Positions 6,636 through 15,432 of a stretch of 37,640 bases of DNA are shown here, piece after piece; within the stretch, counting starts at the first letter, position 1, and every line of letters begins with the position of its first letter. The notes beneath the pieces are model-generated. The model saw only the letters and a program-made list of their open reading frames with translations, was not told where the DNA came from and made no database searches. Both the position numbers and the translations under genes were made by a program. Source of the DNA: an uncultured Alistipes sp. (GTDB lineage: Bacteria > Bacteroidota > Bacteroidia > Bacteroidales > Rikenellaceae); NCBI GenBank assembly GCA_949288735.1, contig CASELE010000014.1:1-37640 (forward strand), given 5' to 3'.

Positions 6636-8780
6636 ATGACACGCAGACATACGCTCTATATCAACGCCGCCGCCCTCGCCGTGCTGCTCGGTGCGGGGTG
6701 TACCGCCGACCCGGGCGCAGAGACCGGCGGCGAGGGTAGCGTCCGCTTCCGCATAGAGACCTCCGATGCCGCGACACGCGCCTACGATCCGATGGAGGCA
6801 CTGCTCGTGCGCATCTACAAGGCCGACGGCGGACTCATCCGCCGCTACACCTCGCTCGACGAGATGCCCGAACAGCTCTATCTGGTGGAGGGCGAATACG
6901 ACGTGCAGGTCGAAGCCGGCACGGGCAATGCCGCCACGTGGGAGGAGAAGAGCTACAGCGGCCGGGAACGCTTCTCGGTCACCGCACGGCAGAGCAACTC
7001 GGTGGAGGTGAAGTGTCCCTCGATCAATACGGGCGTCGAGGTGGTGTTCGACCCGGGCGTGATCGAGCGCTACGACCGGAAACTGGAGGTGGAGGTACGC
7101 GCGTCGGAACATTTCGACGAGGCCGCGGCCGACACCCCCGCGCTCTGCTTCGATGCCGCGACCGAAGGCCTGACCGGATACTTCATCCTTCCGGAGGGGG
7201 TCTCGGGGCTCAGCTGGCGGCTCAGCGCCGAAGGGAGCGAGAGCGGGACCACAGAACGGAGCGGCGTCATCACCGGGGCACGGGCCGCCACCGTCTACCG
7301 CCTCACCTTCCGCTATTCGCAGACACCCGACGGCTCGCTCGGCATCACCGTCGACGTGGACGACACGGCCGAGGAGTACGACGACCGCTTCCTCTTCAGT
7401 CCCCAACCCGGCTTCCACGGCGACGGGTTCGACATGAACGGCACGGTGGGATACGTCGCAGGCGGCGACCTGCGCTTCAGCGTCACCTCGGCGCTCGAAC
7501 TGGCCACCGTCGTCATGACGACGGAGAAGGGGGAACGCCATACGCTCTACGACGCTTCGGGCGCCATCCCCGCACCCGAATGGGCGACAAGCGTGCGCCA
7601 GGAGGACGGGAGCATCGCCATAAGCCTCGGCGAAGCCCTCTTCACGCCGCTTGCCGCCGGTCTGCACGACTGGCAGTTCGAAGCGACCGATACGGAAAAC
7701 GGGACGGGACGGGCCGAACTGCACGTCGCCGTGCCGGGACTTTTGCAGACCGAAGCCGGGGATTGCGACCTGTGGAACAACACGGCTACGCTCCGCGCCG
7801 TAGTCACCGACCCCGCGGCCGAAGAGGTGATCTTCAGCTACCGCTCCGGCGACAGAGCCTGGCAGCAGGCCGCCGGACAGCGTCAGGAGGACGGCTACAC
7901 ATGGTCCGCCGTCGCCGAGCCCCGCTGGGTAGCCGGGAGCAACGACCGGAACACCACCTACAGGCTCGACCCCGCGGCCGGAATCTTCGCGGACCGCACC
8001 TACGAATACAAGGTTTCGGTCAACGGTTCGGAGAGCGCTCCGCTCGGCTTCGAGACGGCCGCAGGGCCGGCCATCCCCGACGGCGACATGGAGAACGGCT
8101 CGCTTCCCTGCTTCTCGAAGGACGGCTCCGCCTCCACCTTCTGGGCCAGCGGCAACAATACCTTCACCAGCAGCCTCTGCACTCAGAGCACCTATGCCGG
8201 AGCCGAGAACAGCTACTGCGCGAAGCTGTCGAGCACCGCGACCATGGGCATCCTCGCCGCCGGCAACCTCTTCACGGGCATCTTCTACAAGGACGGCCTC
8301 ACGACAGGCGTCGTCGAATTCGGCCAGCCCTACGACTGGACGGCCCGCCCCTCGGCCCTGCATGTGAAGTACTATGCCGAGACGCTCGGGAAGGTCGACA
8401 TCGACAAGAAATACGGCGCTCCGCTGAAGAGCGGCGACCAGGACCGCGCACGCATCTTCGTGGCCATCGTCGACTGGAGCGCACGCCACCGCGTCACCTC
8501 CGGCGCGTCGGCACCCACGGGCATGTGGGATCCCACGAGCGGCCCCGACAGCGCCGGCGAGGGAGCCGTCATCGCCTACGGCTCGTGCTTCATCAAAGCC
8601 CCCTCGGAGGGAGAGTCGATGATCGACATCGAGCTGCCCCTGGAGTTCTACGACCGCACGGCGAAACCCTCGGGCACCTACACGCTGGTCATCTCATGCG
8701 CCGCGAGCGCCTACGGAGACTACATGACCGGATGCAGCTCGAACGTGCTCTATCTCGACGATTTCCGCTGGATTTTCTGA
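6636..8780 (+). CDS. DUF4493-PCMD lipoprotein
   Basis: The 714-residue lipoprotein (lipobox LGAGC, Cys 22) has an N-terminal DUF4493-like domain to about residue 260: VRFRIETSDAATRAYDPMEA, VEGEYDVQVEAGTGNAATW and SYSGRERFSVTARQSNSVEV are its hallmarks. Ig-like strands (about 265-475) come next, then a C-terminal PCMD domain (putative carbohydrate metabolism domain, PF13201) from about residue 480 (IPDGDMENGS) to the end (VLYLDDFRWIF). PCMD is a jelly-roll fold thought to bind glycans. The same C-terminal domain occurs in the next gene, with near-identical DNA in its core. I see no catalytic residues that would prove hydrolase activity. It probably exposes a glycan-binding tip or cap. Confidence 0.75.
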   Translation: MTRRHTLYINAAALAVLLGAGCTADPGAETGGEGSVRFRIETSDAATRAYDPMEALLVRIYKADGGLIRRYTSLDEMPEQLYLVEGEYDVQVEAGTGNAATWEEKSYSGRERFSVTARQSNSVEVKCPSINTGVEVVFDPGVIERYDRKLEVEVRASEHFDEAAADTPALCFDAATEGLTGYFILPEGVSGLSWRLSAEGSESGTTERSGVITGARAATVYRLTFRYSQTPDGSLGITVDVDDTAEEYDDRFLFSPQPGFHGDGFDMNGTVGYVAGGDLRFSVTSALELATVVMTTEKGERHTLYDASGAIPAPEWATSVRQEDGSIAISLGEALFTPLAAGLHDWQFEATDTENGTGRAELHVAVPGLLQTEAGDCDLWNNTATLRAVVTDPAAEEVIFSYRSGDRAWQQAAGQRQEDGYTWSAVAEPRWVAGSNDRNTTYRLDPAAGIFADRTYEYKVSVNGSESAPLGFETAAGPAIPDGDMENGSLPCFSKDGSASTFWASGNNTFTSSLCTQSTYAGAENSYCAKLSSTATMGILAAGNLFTGIFYKDGLTTGVVEFGQPYDWTARPSALHVKYYAETLGKVDIDKKYGAPLKSGDQDRARIFVAIVDWSARHRVTSGASAPTGMWDPTSGPDSAGEGAVIAYGSCFIKAPSEGESMIDIELPLEFYDRTAKPSGTYTLVISCAASAYGDYMTGCSSNVLYLDDFRWIF
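8247..8405 (+). repeat. PCMD core, direct repeat copy 1
   Basis: This 159-bp block encodes residues GILAAGNLFTG to KVDID of the DUF4493-PCMD protein. It aligns without gaps with 9901-10059 at a fixed offset of 1654 nt. I count 11 mismatches (about 93% identity), with identical runs of over 30 bp. Confidence 0.8.
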
Positions 8781-8799
8781 CCTTTCCACCCTTTCCGAC

Positions 8800-10431
8800 A
8801 TGAAACTGCTGCGTCATCTGCTCCTCCTCGCCGCCGTCTCGTGCAACGCCTCGTGCATCGAGAATACGCTCCCCTACCCCGTCGTGCCCATCGACATCCT
8901 CGGCATCTCGGGCGAAGGCTTCACGGTCACGGGCAGCGACATCGACGCCGCGGCACGCATCGTGACGCTGCATCTGGACGAAACGACAGACATCAGCCGC
9001 GTGCGCATCGATAGCGTGCGCATCACCGACGGAGGCCGCGCCTCCATGCCGCTCGTCGGCACCTTCGACCTGCGCAACCCGATACACGTGACCCTTTCAC
9101 TCTATCAGGACTACCTGTGGGAGATCCGCGCCGAGCAGACCATCGAGCGGATTTTCGAGGTCGAGGGGCAGATCGGAGCCTCCGAAATCGATGCGGCGCA
9201 ACGCACCGCCACGGCCCGCGTGGGACTCGATACCGACCTCGGCGCGATTCGCATCACGCAGCTCAAGCTCGGACCGCGCGACATCACCACGCTGGATCCC
9301 GCACCCGAGGAGCTGACCGACTTCACGTCGGTCCGCTACGTGGAGGTCTCCTACCACGACTTCCGCGAGCGGTGGCGGCTCTACGTCGAACACACGGACG
9401 AGAGCGTGGCCATAGCCTCGGCCGATCTCTGGAGCCATACGGGCACGCTGAGCATCGCCCCCCAGAGCGCCGCCGAGGTGGCGCTCGAGTACCGCCGTGC
9501 CGGCGCGGAGGCATGGCAGCGCGCCGAGGTGACGCGCACCGGGACGGGGGCCCTGACCGCCGCAATCGCCCCCGTATGGAACGAGAGCACCAACGCCGGC
9601 GGCTATACCGTCTACCGCGCCGACCCCGCGACGGGTCTCTTCGCCGGCACGACCTACGAATACCGGCTGCTGCTCGACGGCGCCGAAGGGCCATCGGGCT
9701 CCTTCGTCACCGAAGCGGGAGGCACGATTCCGCGGGGCGACATGGAGGACCCGGCCATGAGCTGCTTCACGACCGAGAATACCGCATCGGTCGACTGGGG
9801 CAGCGGCAACAACACCTTCACGCGGGGACTCTGCACGCAGAGCACCTTCGCCGGGATGCAGGGCGAACACTGCGCCCGCCTGGCCAGTACGACGGCCGTC
9901 GGCATCCTCGCCGCCGGCAACCTCTTCACGGGATGCTTCTACAAGGCCGACCTCACGACGGGCGTCGTCGAATTCGGCCAGCCCTACGACTGGAAAGCCC
10001 GCCCCTCGGCCCTGCGCGTGAAATACTATGCCGAGACGCTCGGGAAGGTCGACATCGACCGTCACGACGGCGCCCCGATCGGCATGGGCGACCGCGACCG
10101 CGCCCGTATCTTCGTGGCCATCGTCGACTGGAACGCCCGCCATGCCGTCGCCTCGGGAACCGCCGCCCCGACCGGAATGTGGGACCCCGAGCGGCAGGAT
10201 GCGACCGACGAGGGGCGGATTATCGGCTACGGCTCGCTCTTCATCGACACCCCTTCGGAAGGGGGTACGATGCTCGACGTCGCCATCCCGCTCTACTTCT
10301 ACGACCGCGAGGTACGGCCCGCAGGGCCCTATACGCTGGCCATCTCCTGCGCCGCAAACGCCTACGGCGACTACATGGTCGGCTGTCAGAGCAACGTGCT
10401 CTATCTCGACGACTTCCGCTGGGAATACTGA
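8800..10431 (+). CDS. PCMD-domain lipoprotein
   Basis: The 543-residue product has a short leader with two possible lipobox cysteines (AVSC, Cys 15, or NASC, Cys 19). Two or three bacterial Ig-like units (about 25-190) precede a strand set (about 205-305: SADLWSHTGTLSIAP onward) that is homologous to the middle of the previous gene. A PCMD domain runs from about residue 310 (IPRGDMEDPAM) to the end (VLYLDDFRWEY). The domain is clearly paralogous to the C-terminus of the previous gene, 19 nt upstream. It is the last gene of the operon, 21 nt before a strong terminator hairpin. The product lacks the DUF4493 domain of its neighbours. A glycan-binding surface role is likely by family; the substrate is unknown. 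Confidence 0.75.
   Translation: MKLLRHLLLLAAVSCNASCIENTLPYPVVPIDILGISGEGFTVTGSDIDAAARIVTLHLDETTDISRVRIDSVRITDGGRASMPLVGTFDLRNPIHVTLSLYQDYLWEIRAEQTIERIFEVEGQIGASEIDAAQRTATARVGLDTDLGAIRITQLKLGPRDITTLDPAPEELTDFTSVRYVEVSYHDFRERWRLYVEHTDESVAIASADLWSHTGTLSIAPQSAAEVALEYRRAGAEAWQRAEVTRTGTGALTAAIAPVWNESTNAGGYTVYRADPATGLFAGTTYEYRLLLDGAEGPSGSFVTEAGGTIPRGDMEDPAMSCFTTENTASVDWGSGNNTFTRGLCTQSTFAGMQGEHCARLASTTAVGILAAGNLFTGCFYKADLTTGVVEFGQPYDWKARPSALRVKYYAETLGKVDIDRHDGAPIGMGDRDRARIFVAIVDWNARHAVASGTAAPTGMWDPERQDATDEGRIIGYGSLFIDTPSEGGTMLDVAIPLYFYDREVRPAGPYTLAISCAANAYGDYMVGCQSNVLYLDDFRWEY
9901..10059 (+). repeat. PCMD core, direct repeat copy 2
   Basis: This is the second copy of the 159-bp block at 8247-8405, lying in the same reading frame of the paralogous gene. 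The flanking coding DNA of the two genes is visibly more diverged than this block. Confidence 0.8.
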
Positions 10432-10452
10432 TACCGCACGGACTAAACGGCA

Positions 10453-10491
10453 GGAGCCCCGCACCCGGACAGGTGCGGGGCTCCCCCTTTT
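10453..10491 (+). terminator. intrinsic terminator of the lipoprotein operon
   Basis: A perfect 13-bp G+C-rich stem (10453-10465 with 10472-10484, 6-nt loop) is followed by CCCTTTT (T at 10488-10491), 21 nt after the last stop codon. It also lies in the short gap between convergent genes, and a second small hairpin (10493-10500 with 10512-10519) is adjacent. The rest of the 128-nt gap shows nothing else. Confidence 0.8.
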
Positions 10492-10559
10492 CCGCCGCAG
10501 CCGCCGGTCCGCTGCGGCGCATCGGCCATACGGCGGCACACGTCCGACCTCTGCACCGA

Positions 10560-11237
10560 TCAGAGCGCGGCGATGCGGCAGTAGCGGTCGTAGCGCGCCA
10601 TCACCTCGCTGACGAAGGCGCGCGTCTGGGAGGCTCCCGTAAAACGGCCGTTGCGGACGGCCGGAAGCCGGTAATAGGTCGGATCGGACTTGAGCTTCAG
10701 GCAGCGGGCCACATCGCTCCACGAATCGGGATTCTCGCCGCGGCTGCGCGCCAGCCGCCGGGCATCGGCCACATGGCCGATACCCGCATTGTAGCTCGCC
10801 AGCACGAGACACATCCGCTCGCGCTCGGGTATCGAGGCGGGGAGGCGGAGCATGGTATCGATGCGTCCGAGCAGGCGATTGGCCAGCCAGACGTTGGTCG
10901 ATGGATCGGCGACCCTCTCGGCGGGCACGCCGAACTGCCGCGCCACCGAAGGCATGATCTGCATCAGCCCCCGGGCACCGCGCCGCGACACCACGTCGGG
11001 ACGGAAGCGCGATTCGTGATAGGCGATGGCGCTCACGAAACGCCAGTCGTTGCCGGCCTGTTCCGACACGCTGCGGATGATGTTGTCGTAGGGCGAGATA
11101 AGATACCCGCCGTCGGGCAGCACGGCGTGGTCGTCGGTCTCGGGCAGAGGCAGCGGCGGGGCCGCGAGATCGGAGTAGACGCCGACGGCCGACAGGAAAA
11201 AAACGAACAGAAGGAATATACAGCTCTTTTTCAGCAT
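10560..11237 (-). CDS. MltF-like lytic transglycosylase
   Basis: The 225-residue periplasmic enzyme has a hydrophobic N-terminal segment (residues 6-21) that acts as signal or membrane anchor, and no lipobox. The catalytic domain is of the goose-lysozyme/Slt type: AIAYHESRF holds the catalytic Glu75, and ARGLMQIMPSVA (88-99) and LASYNAGIGH (about 142-151) are the hallmark motifs. It cleaves peptidoglycan glycan strands with formation of anhydromuramic acid. Compared with full MltF it lacks the N-terminal solute-binding-like module, which is usual for the short Bacteroidales forms. The ATG at 11237 is 50 nt downstream of the putative porin gene on the same strand, so co-transcription is likely. 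Confidence 0.85.
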   Translation of the reverse strand: MLKKSCIFLLFVFFLSAVGVYSDLAAPPLPLPETDDHAVLPDGGYLISPYDNIIRSVSEQAGNDWRFVSAIAYHESRFRPDVVSRRGARGLMQIMPSVARQFGVPAERVADPSTNVWLANRLLGRIDTMLRLPASIPERERMCLVLASYNAGIGHVADARRLARSRGENPDSWSDVARCLKLKSDPTYYRLPAVRNGRFTGASQTRAFVSEVMARYDRYCRIAAL

Positions 11238-11287
11238 GGATGCATTCGTTTGACGTACGGGACAGGGGCCGATGGGCACGCCACGCT

Positions 11288-13426
11288 CTAATCGTAGAAA
11301 CCCCACGAGATGCCCATCTTGAACATCCCGGGATTGAGCGGATAGTGGGCCACGGAGAAGTATTCGCCGTTGCCGAAGAGGCCCATGTTCACGTGCTGGT
11401 ACTTGAGGAAGATGCGCATGCGCTTCCACTTGGCCGTGACGAAGGCGTCGACATAGGGGTAGTTACCCACCTCGACCTCGCGCTGGTTGTAGAACTGCGA
11501 CGTGGCCGGGTTGTAGCCCGGAGCATAGTAGCGGGTGTGGTAGCGACCGTCGAGACCGATCTGGAGCCGCAGCACGTCGCGCACCACCCAGAATTCGTAG
11601 TAGTAGGAGAGGAAGGCCGAGAGCAGCGGCACGGGGACCACCTCCTGATCGGTGCTCCACTGCGCCAGCACACGGTGGTCCAGATGCAGACCGCCGATAC
11701 GGAAATCCTTGCGTGCGTAGAGGTTCGTGAGGCTCACCCCGCCGTGCGCCTGCGTCACGTCGGCATCGCTTCCGTAGTAGATCTTGTCGGTGACCACCCC
11801 CTGCGTGAAGCGCAGCTCCAGCGCCCGCGACGGGATCTCGAAGGAGACCGAAAAGCGCGTCTCGTTCTCCTTGCCGAGCGGCTCGTTCCAGATGAAATGG
11901 TTCGAGAAGAGGTGCTCCTGCCAGTAGGTGGGCGAGCGCCGTTCGAGCAGAAAGCTGCCGCTCAGAATCAGCGGATGCTCGCGGATATAACCCGTCAGCG
12001 AGAGGTTCGCCCCTACCGAAAGGTCACCGCCCCGATAGCCCGAGAGGTGGTAACGGACATTGGCATCCCAATCCACGTAGCGCCTGATCTTGCCCTCGAC
12101 CGCCCCGTAGACGAAGAGGGAGGTGCGCCGCACCCTGTGCTGGCGGCCCGAGACGTAGTCGCCCGGCGAGAACTGCGAAAAGGTGTAGTGGTCGATGCCC
12201 ACGCCTCCGTCGAGCACGCCGACCGCACCGTCGCGGTCCCAAGGCTGCGCCTGGACGAAGAGGCGGTTCGAGATGACCCGTTCATAGGTCGAATCGCGCG
12301 ACTGCATCGGGTTGACGTACCAGTTTCCGTAGTACGAGAGCGTGTCGGGAACGAAATTCCCCGACTCGTCGCGGTGGCCCCGCTCGTTGATGTAGGGAAC
12401 GTTCGTGTCGGAGTAGACGCGGCTCCAGAGGTTGTACTCGAACGAATGGCCGACGTATACGGCAGGCAGATCGCCGATCGAAAAGTCGCGCTCGGTCACC
12501 GGAGCCAGCGGAATGCCGTAGGACTGCTCGACGAAGAAGGCGTTGTTGCGGTAGACGTTCGCCGCCTGGGCCTCGGCGAGCCGCATAGGTACACCCGTCG
12601 GCATGTCGTAGGTGGTGTCGGCGATGGCCCACTCACCCACCGCGCCGCCGTTCTCCTGCCGGTCGATGCGGTTGTTGATATAACCCGCATGGAGCGAATA
12701 GCGCTTGCCCGTATGGTTGAAACCTACCGAGAGGGTGTGGTTCCTCGCCCGCGACCATGTATAGCGGCCCTTCGTACCGCGTGCCTTGTAGTCGACGTTG
12801 AATCCCGTACTGGGCGAGATGTTCTGCGCCACCATGATGTGGAAGTTCTCCTCGCGGTAGCGCTTCTGGCCCGACTCCAGATAGGTCATGCGGATCATCG
12901 GCTTCTTCACGTTGTAGAAGGGGATGTTGTCCATCCGGTAGAGGTAGGCGTAGTAGGGATTCGTGAAGTCGAAGTCGCCGCCCGCGGGCCGCTTGAAACA
13001 GTCGAGCGGCAACGACCCCTGGCCCAGGGCGCCGATGGCCGCGTCGCCCACCCCCTCGCGGTAGAAGGGATAGTCGATCCGCCAGTCGGTGAGCATCGTG
13101 TCGATCGGCACCAGCCGCACGCGGTTGTAGTCGCGGCTGAGCGTGTAGGCGAAGTTGGGTCGTGCGCGCACCGAATCGTCGAAGAAGTAGGATTCGAGCG
13201 GCCGGCGGATGCGCTTCTTCGTCGTATCGCCGGGCATCGACTGCTCCGTCCCCTCCTCCTCCGTAGCATAGGGGTTCGAACCGTAGGGGTTGGTGTTCTC
13301 GCCCTGCTGCTGGGCACGCATGATGGCCGAAGCGTCGAGCTGCGCATGCGCCCGCCGCGGCGCCGCGGCGAAGGCCAGCAGGAGCAGCAGAAGCGGAAGG
13401 ATTCTGTTCGGCGACTTTCGGTACAT
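11288..13426 (-). CDS. putative porin (Porin_10 type)
   Basis: The 712-residue product has a clear signal peptide (LLLLLLAFAAA, cleavage after RAHA) and a long outer-membrane barrel with dense aromatic, alternating strands, such as YTWSRARNHTLSVGFNHTG and KWKRMRIFLKYQHVNM, ending SWGFYD. Length and sequence style match the Bacteroidetes 'putative porin' family (PF14121); the N-terminal region with ESYFFDD and the NFAYTLSRDYN block is characteristic. The start at 13426 was chosen for the signal peptide; the frame upstream holds the -7 box. It is followed after 50 nt by a lytic transglycosylase gene. Substrate and trafficking function are unknown. Confidence 0.8.
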   Translation of the reverse strand: MYRKSPNRILPLLLLLLAFAAAPRRAHAQLDASAIMRAQQQGENTNPYGSNPYATEEEGTEQSMPGDTTKKRIRRPLESYFFDDSVRARPNFAYTLSRDYNRVRLVPIDTMLTDWRIDYPFYREGVGDAAIGALGQGSLPLDCFKRPAGGDFDFTNPYYAYLYRMDNIPFYNVKKPMIRMTYLESGQKRYREENFHIMVAQNISPSTGFNVDYKARGTKGRYTWSRARNHTLSVGFNHTGKRYSLHAGYINNRIDRQENGGAVGEWAIADTTYDMPTGVPMRLAEAQAANVYRNNAFFVEQSYGIPLAPVTERDFSIGDLPAVYVGHSFEYNLWSRVYSDTNVPYINERGHRDESGNFVPDTLSYYGNWYVNPMQSRDSTYERVISNRLFVQAQPWDRDGAVGVLDGGVGIDHYTFSQFSPGDYVSGRQHRVRRTSLFVYGAVEGKIRRYVDWDANVRYHLSGYRGGDLSVGANLSLTGYIREHPLILSGSFLLERRSPTYWQEHLFSNHFIWNEPLGKENETRFSVSFEIPSRALELRFTQGVVTDKIYYGSDADVTQAHGGVSLTNLYARKDFRIGGLHLDHRVLAQWSTDQEVVPVPLLSAFLSYYYEFWVVRDVLRLQIGLDGRYHTRYYAPGYNPATSQFYNQREVEVGNYPYVDAFVTAKWKRMRIFLKYQHVNMGLFGNGEYFSVAHYPLNPGMFKMGISWGFYD

Positions 13427-13440
13427 AGCGTTTCCGGGGA

Positions 13441-13448
13441 CAAAGATA
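13441..13448 (-). promoter_or_regulatory. -7 box before the putative porin gene
   Basis: TATCTTTG on the minus strand lies 15-22 nt upstream of the start codon at 13426. No convincing -33 box is seen at the usual spacing, so this promoter is less secure than the others. Confidence 0.5.
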
Positions 13449-13451
13449 ATC

Positions 13452-13469
13452 AAAAAACGGCGAGCGCCG
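13452..13469 (-). terminator. weak terminator after pssA
   Basis: On the minus strand a short 4-bp CGGC/GCCG stem (13458-13461 with 13466-13469) is followed by six T (13452-13457). It lies about 60 nt past the pssA stop and just before the porin -7 box. The stem is short, so this is tentative. Confidence 0.35.
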
Positions 13470-13531
13470 CATCGGACACGGCAAAGGGTCCGGCTGCGGT
13501 CCGGCACGGCAACGGCGGCGCCGTCAGGCGC

Positions 13532-14263
13532 TCACTCGTCGGAGCCCCGTCCGGGCCGCCGCACGAGCCAGCGGCCGGTCGCGACAACGACGTAGAGCAC
13601 GACGGCAAGGGCCGCCCCCGCCTGCCACCCGAAGAGCAGCAGCAGCACGAGCGCCGCGGCCAGATAGATGTAACGCAGGGCATTGTCCCGCCAGCCGAAA
13701 CCGTGAAACTTGAGCGAGAACATGCGGACGGGCGAGACCAGGAGCCACGACAGCACGAGCGTCGCCGCCACGAGCGTCTCGCGGTGCAGCACGAGCCGTT
13801 CCGAGGCGATGAGCGCCCCCGTCGCCACGCAGAGCAGCGCCGAAGCGGGGACCGGCAGCCCGAGAAAATCGTCGCGCTGCGTCGTGTCGACATTGAAGCG
13901 CGCAAGACGCAGCGCCGAAGCGGCGGCCAGCACGAAGAGGAGCCAGCGGCCCGCCTCCTGCGCCCCTGCGCTCCAACCCCAGGCGGCAGGCGCTCCGGCA
14001 TAGGCCGCAAAGAGGACGGCCGCCGGAGCGAAACCGAACGAGATGTCGTCGGCCAGTGAGTCGAGCTCGCCCCCGACGGGCGACTCCGAGCCGAGCAACC
14101 GGGCGGCGAAACCGTCGAGAAAATCGAACACGGCGGCTGCGGCGACAAGCCAGAAGGCCGTCTGCAGGTCGGCCTGCGTGAGGGCAACTGCCGCGGCCGC
14201 AGAACCGCAAAGCAGATTGGCAAGGGTCAGCAGGTTGGGAATCGTAATCAGTCTGAGCTTCAT
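13532..14263 (-). CDS. pssA: CDP-diacylglycerol-serine O-phosphatidyltransferase
   Basis: The enzyme transfers phosphatidate from CDP-diacylglycerol to serine, making phosphatidylserine, the precursor of phosphatidylethanolamine, at the inner membrane. The 243-residue protein carries the exact CDP-alcohol phosphotransferase motif D-G-x2-A-R-x8-G-x3-D-x3-D (Asp50, Gly51, Ala54, Arg55, Gly64, Asp68, Asp72). It also has several hydrophobic transmembrane segments (about 12-30, 35-47, 73-90, 96-110, 130-146, 150-165, 185-230). The N-terminus MKLRLITIPNLLTLANLLCG is typical of the PssA type II family. The ATG at 14263 was preferred over one 33 nt upstream because it begins this conserved leader and lies downstream of the -7 box. 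It is divergent from manC. Confidence 0.9.
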   Translation of the reverse strand: MKLRLITIPNLLTLANLLCGSAAAAVALTQADLQTAFWLVAAAAVFDFLDGFAARLLGSESPVGGELDSLADDISFGFAPAAVLFAAYAGAPAAWGWSAGAQEAGRWLLFVLAAASALRLARFNVDTTQRDDFLGLPVPASALLCVATGALIASERLVLHRETLVAATLVLSWLLVSPVRMFSLKFHGFGWRDNALRYIYLAAALVLLLLFGWQAGAALAVVLYVVVATGRWLVRRPGRGSDE

Positions 14264-14293
14264 CCCTGAAAAAATTATCGCGGCAACGAGCGT

Positions 14294-14301
14294 CAAAGTT
14301 A
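14294..14301 (-). promoter_or_regulatory. -7 box of pssA
   Basis: TAACTTTG on the minus strand, 31 nt upstream of the pssA ATG, fits TAnnTTTG. A matching -33 box is not clear. Confidence 0.5.
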
Positions 14302-14312
14302 CGAATTATTTT

Positions 14313-14320
14313 TATCTTTG
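14313..14320 (+). promoter_or_regulatory. -7 box of manC
   Basis: TATCTTTG on the plus strand, 38 nt upstream of the manC ATG at 14359. The two divergent -7 boxes are only 11 nt apart, so their promoters overlap. The -33 region (about 14290) does not match well. Confidence 0.6.
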
Positions 14321-14358
14321 TCTAAACCAATTGCCGACAACAACACTCCTTATAACTT

Positions 14359-15432
14359 ATGGACAACCGGAAATATTGCGTCATCATGGCCGGCGGCGTC
14401 GGAGCGCGCTTCTGGCCGCGCAGCCGCCGCTCGATGCCCAAGCAGTTCCTCGACATCCTCGGAACGGGGCGTTCATTCATCCGTCAGACCTACGACCGGT
14501 TCGCCGGGCTGGTACCGCCCGAACGCTTTCTCGTGGTCACCAACCGCAACTACCGCGACCTGGTGCTGGAACATCTGCCCGAACTGCGTCCCGAGCAGGT
14601 GCTCTGCGAGCCCGTGGGCCGCAACACGGCGCCCTGCATCGCCTATGCGGCCTACACGCTGCTCAAGCAGGATCCCGATGCGGAGATGATCGTCACCCCG
14701 GCCGACCATCTGATTCTCGACGAGGAGGCCTTCCGTTCCGTCATCGCCGAGTGCCTCGACTTCGCCGGCCGGCACGACGCGCTGATGACCGTCGGCATCA
14801 AGCCCACGCGTCCCGACACGGGCTACGGCTACATCCAGGTATCGGACGACCAGCCCGTAAGCAAGGTGAAGTGTTTCACCGAAAAGCCCAACCTCGAACT
14901 GGCGCAGACCTTCCTGCAGTGCGGCGAGTTTCTCTGGAACTCGGGCATCTTCATCTGGACGGTGCGCGCCATCGTCGAGGCCTTCGGCCGCTACCTGCCC
15001 GAACACGACCAGCTCTTCCGCGGCGTGATGCAGGCGCTGGGCACGCCCGACGAGGCCGGAGCCGTGGCCAGGGCCTTCGCCGAATGCCGCTCCATTTCGA
15101 TCGACTACGGCGTAATGGAGAAGGCCGACAACGTATACGTCCGCTGCGGAGACTTCGGGTGGAGCGACGTGGGAACCTGGGGCTCCGTCTACCAGCACGC
15201 CCGCAAGGACCGCTACGCCAACGCCGCGCCGTCCGAGGGGTGCTACCTCTACGACACGCGCAGCAGCATCGTCTCGCTGCCCGAGGGCAAAGTGGCCGTC
15301 ATCAGCGGGCTGAAGGAGTACATCGTCGTCGACACGGACGATGTGCTGATGATCTGTCCCCGGTCCGAAGAGCAGAACATCAAGAAGTACATCGACGAAG
15401 TGAAGTTCCACACGGGCGAAAAGCACGTCTGA
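14359..15432 (+). CDS. manC: mannose-1-phosphate guanylyltransferase
   Basis: The cytoplasmic enzyme makes GDP-mannose from mannose-1-phosphate and GTP, the donor for mannose, fucose and rhamnose-type sugars of surface glycans. The 357-residue protein opens with the nucleotidyltransferase signature [15 protein letters not shown] followed by PKQF (residues 10-30). It contains [17 protein letters not shown] and TPADHLI, and the sugar-binding [20 protein letters not shown] segment in its C-terminal half. It is the short form without the C-terminal mannose-6-phosphate isomerase domain. It is first in a rightward run with murF (64 nt away), and its own -7 box lies 38 nt upstream. Confidence 0.92.
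   Translation: MDNRKYCVIMAGGVGARFWPRSRRSMPKQFLDILGTGRSFIRQTYDRFAGLVPPERFLVVTNRNYRDLVLEHLPELRPEQVLCEPVGRNTAPCIAYAAYTLLKQDPDAEMIVTPADHLILDEEAFRSVIAECLDFAGRHDALMTVGIKPTRPDTGYGYIQVSDDQPVSKVKCFTEKPNLELAQTFLQCGEFLWNSGIFIWTVRAIVEAFGRYLPEHDQLFRGVMQALGTPDEAGAVARAFAECRSISIDYGVMEKADNVYVRCGDFGWSDVGTWGSVYQHARKDRYANAAPSEGCYLYDTRSSIVSLPEGKVAVISGLKEYIVVDTDDVLMICPRSEEQNIKKYIDEVKFHTGEKHV

Noticed and set aside
2102..6637. A 1511-codon open frame on the minus strand, opposite the lipoprotein operon
   Set aside because: It mirrors the codon bias of genes on the other strand (G+C-rich third positions remove stops). The translation is low-complexity, rich in Gly, Arg, Val, Glu and His, without any domain, and the + strand has lipoprotein leaders and family motifs.
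11240..14059. A 939-codon open frame on the plus strand across the porin and pssA genes
   Set aside because: It is antisense to two well-supported genes, has no recognisable domain or signal peptide, and shows the repetitive composition expected of a shadow frame.
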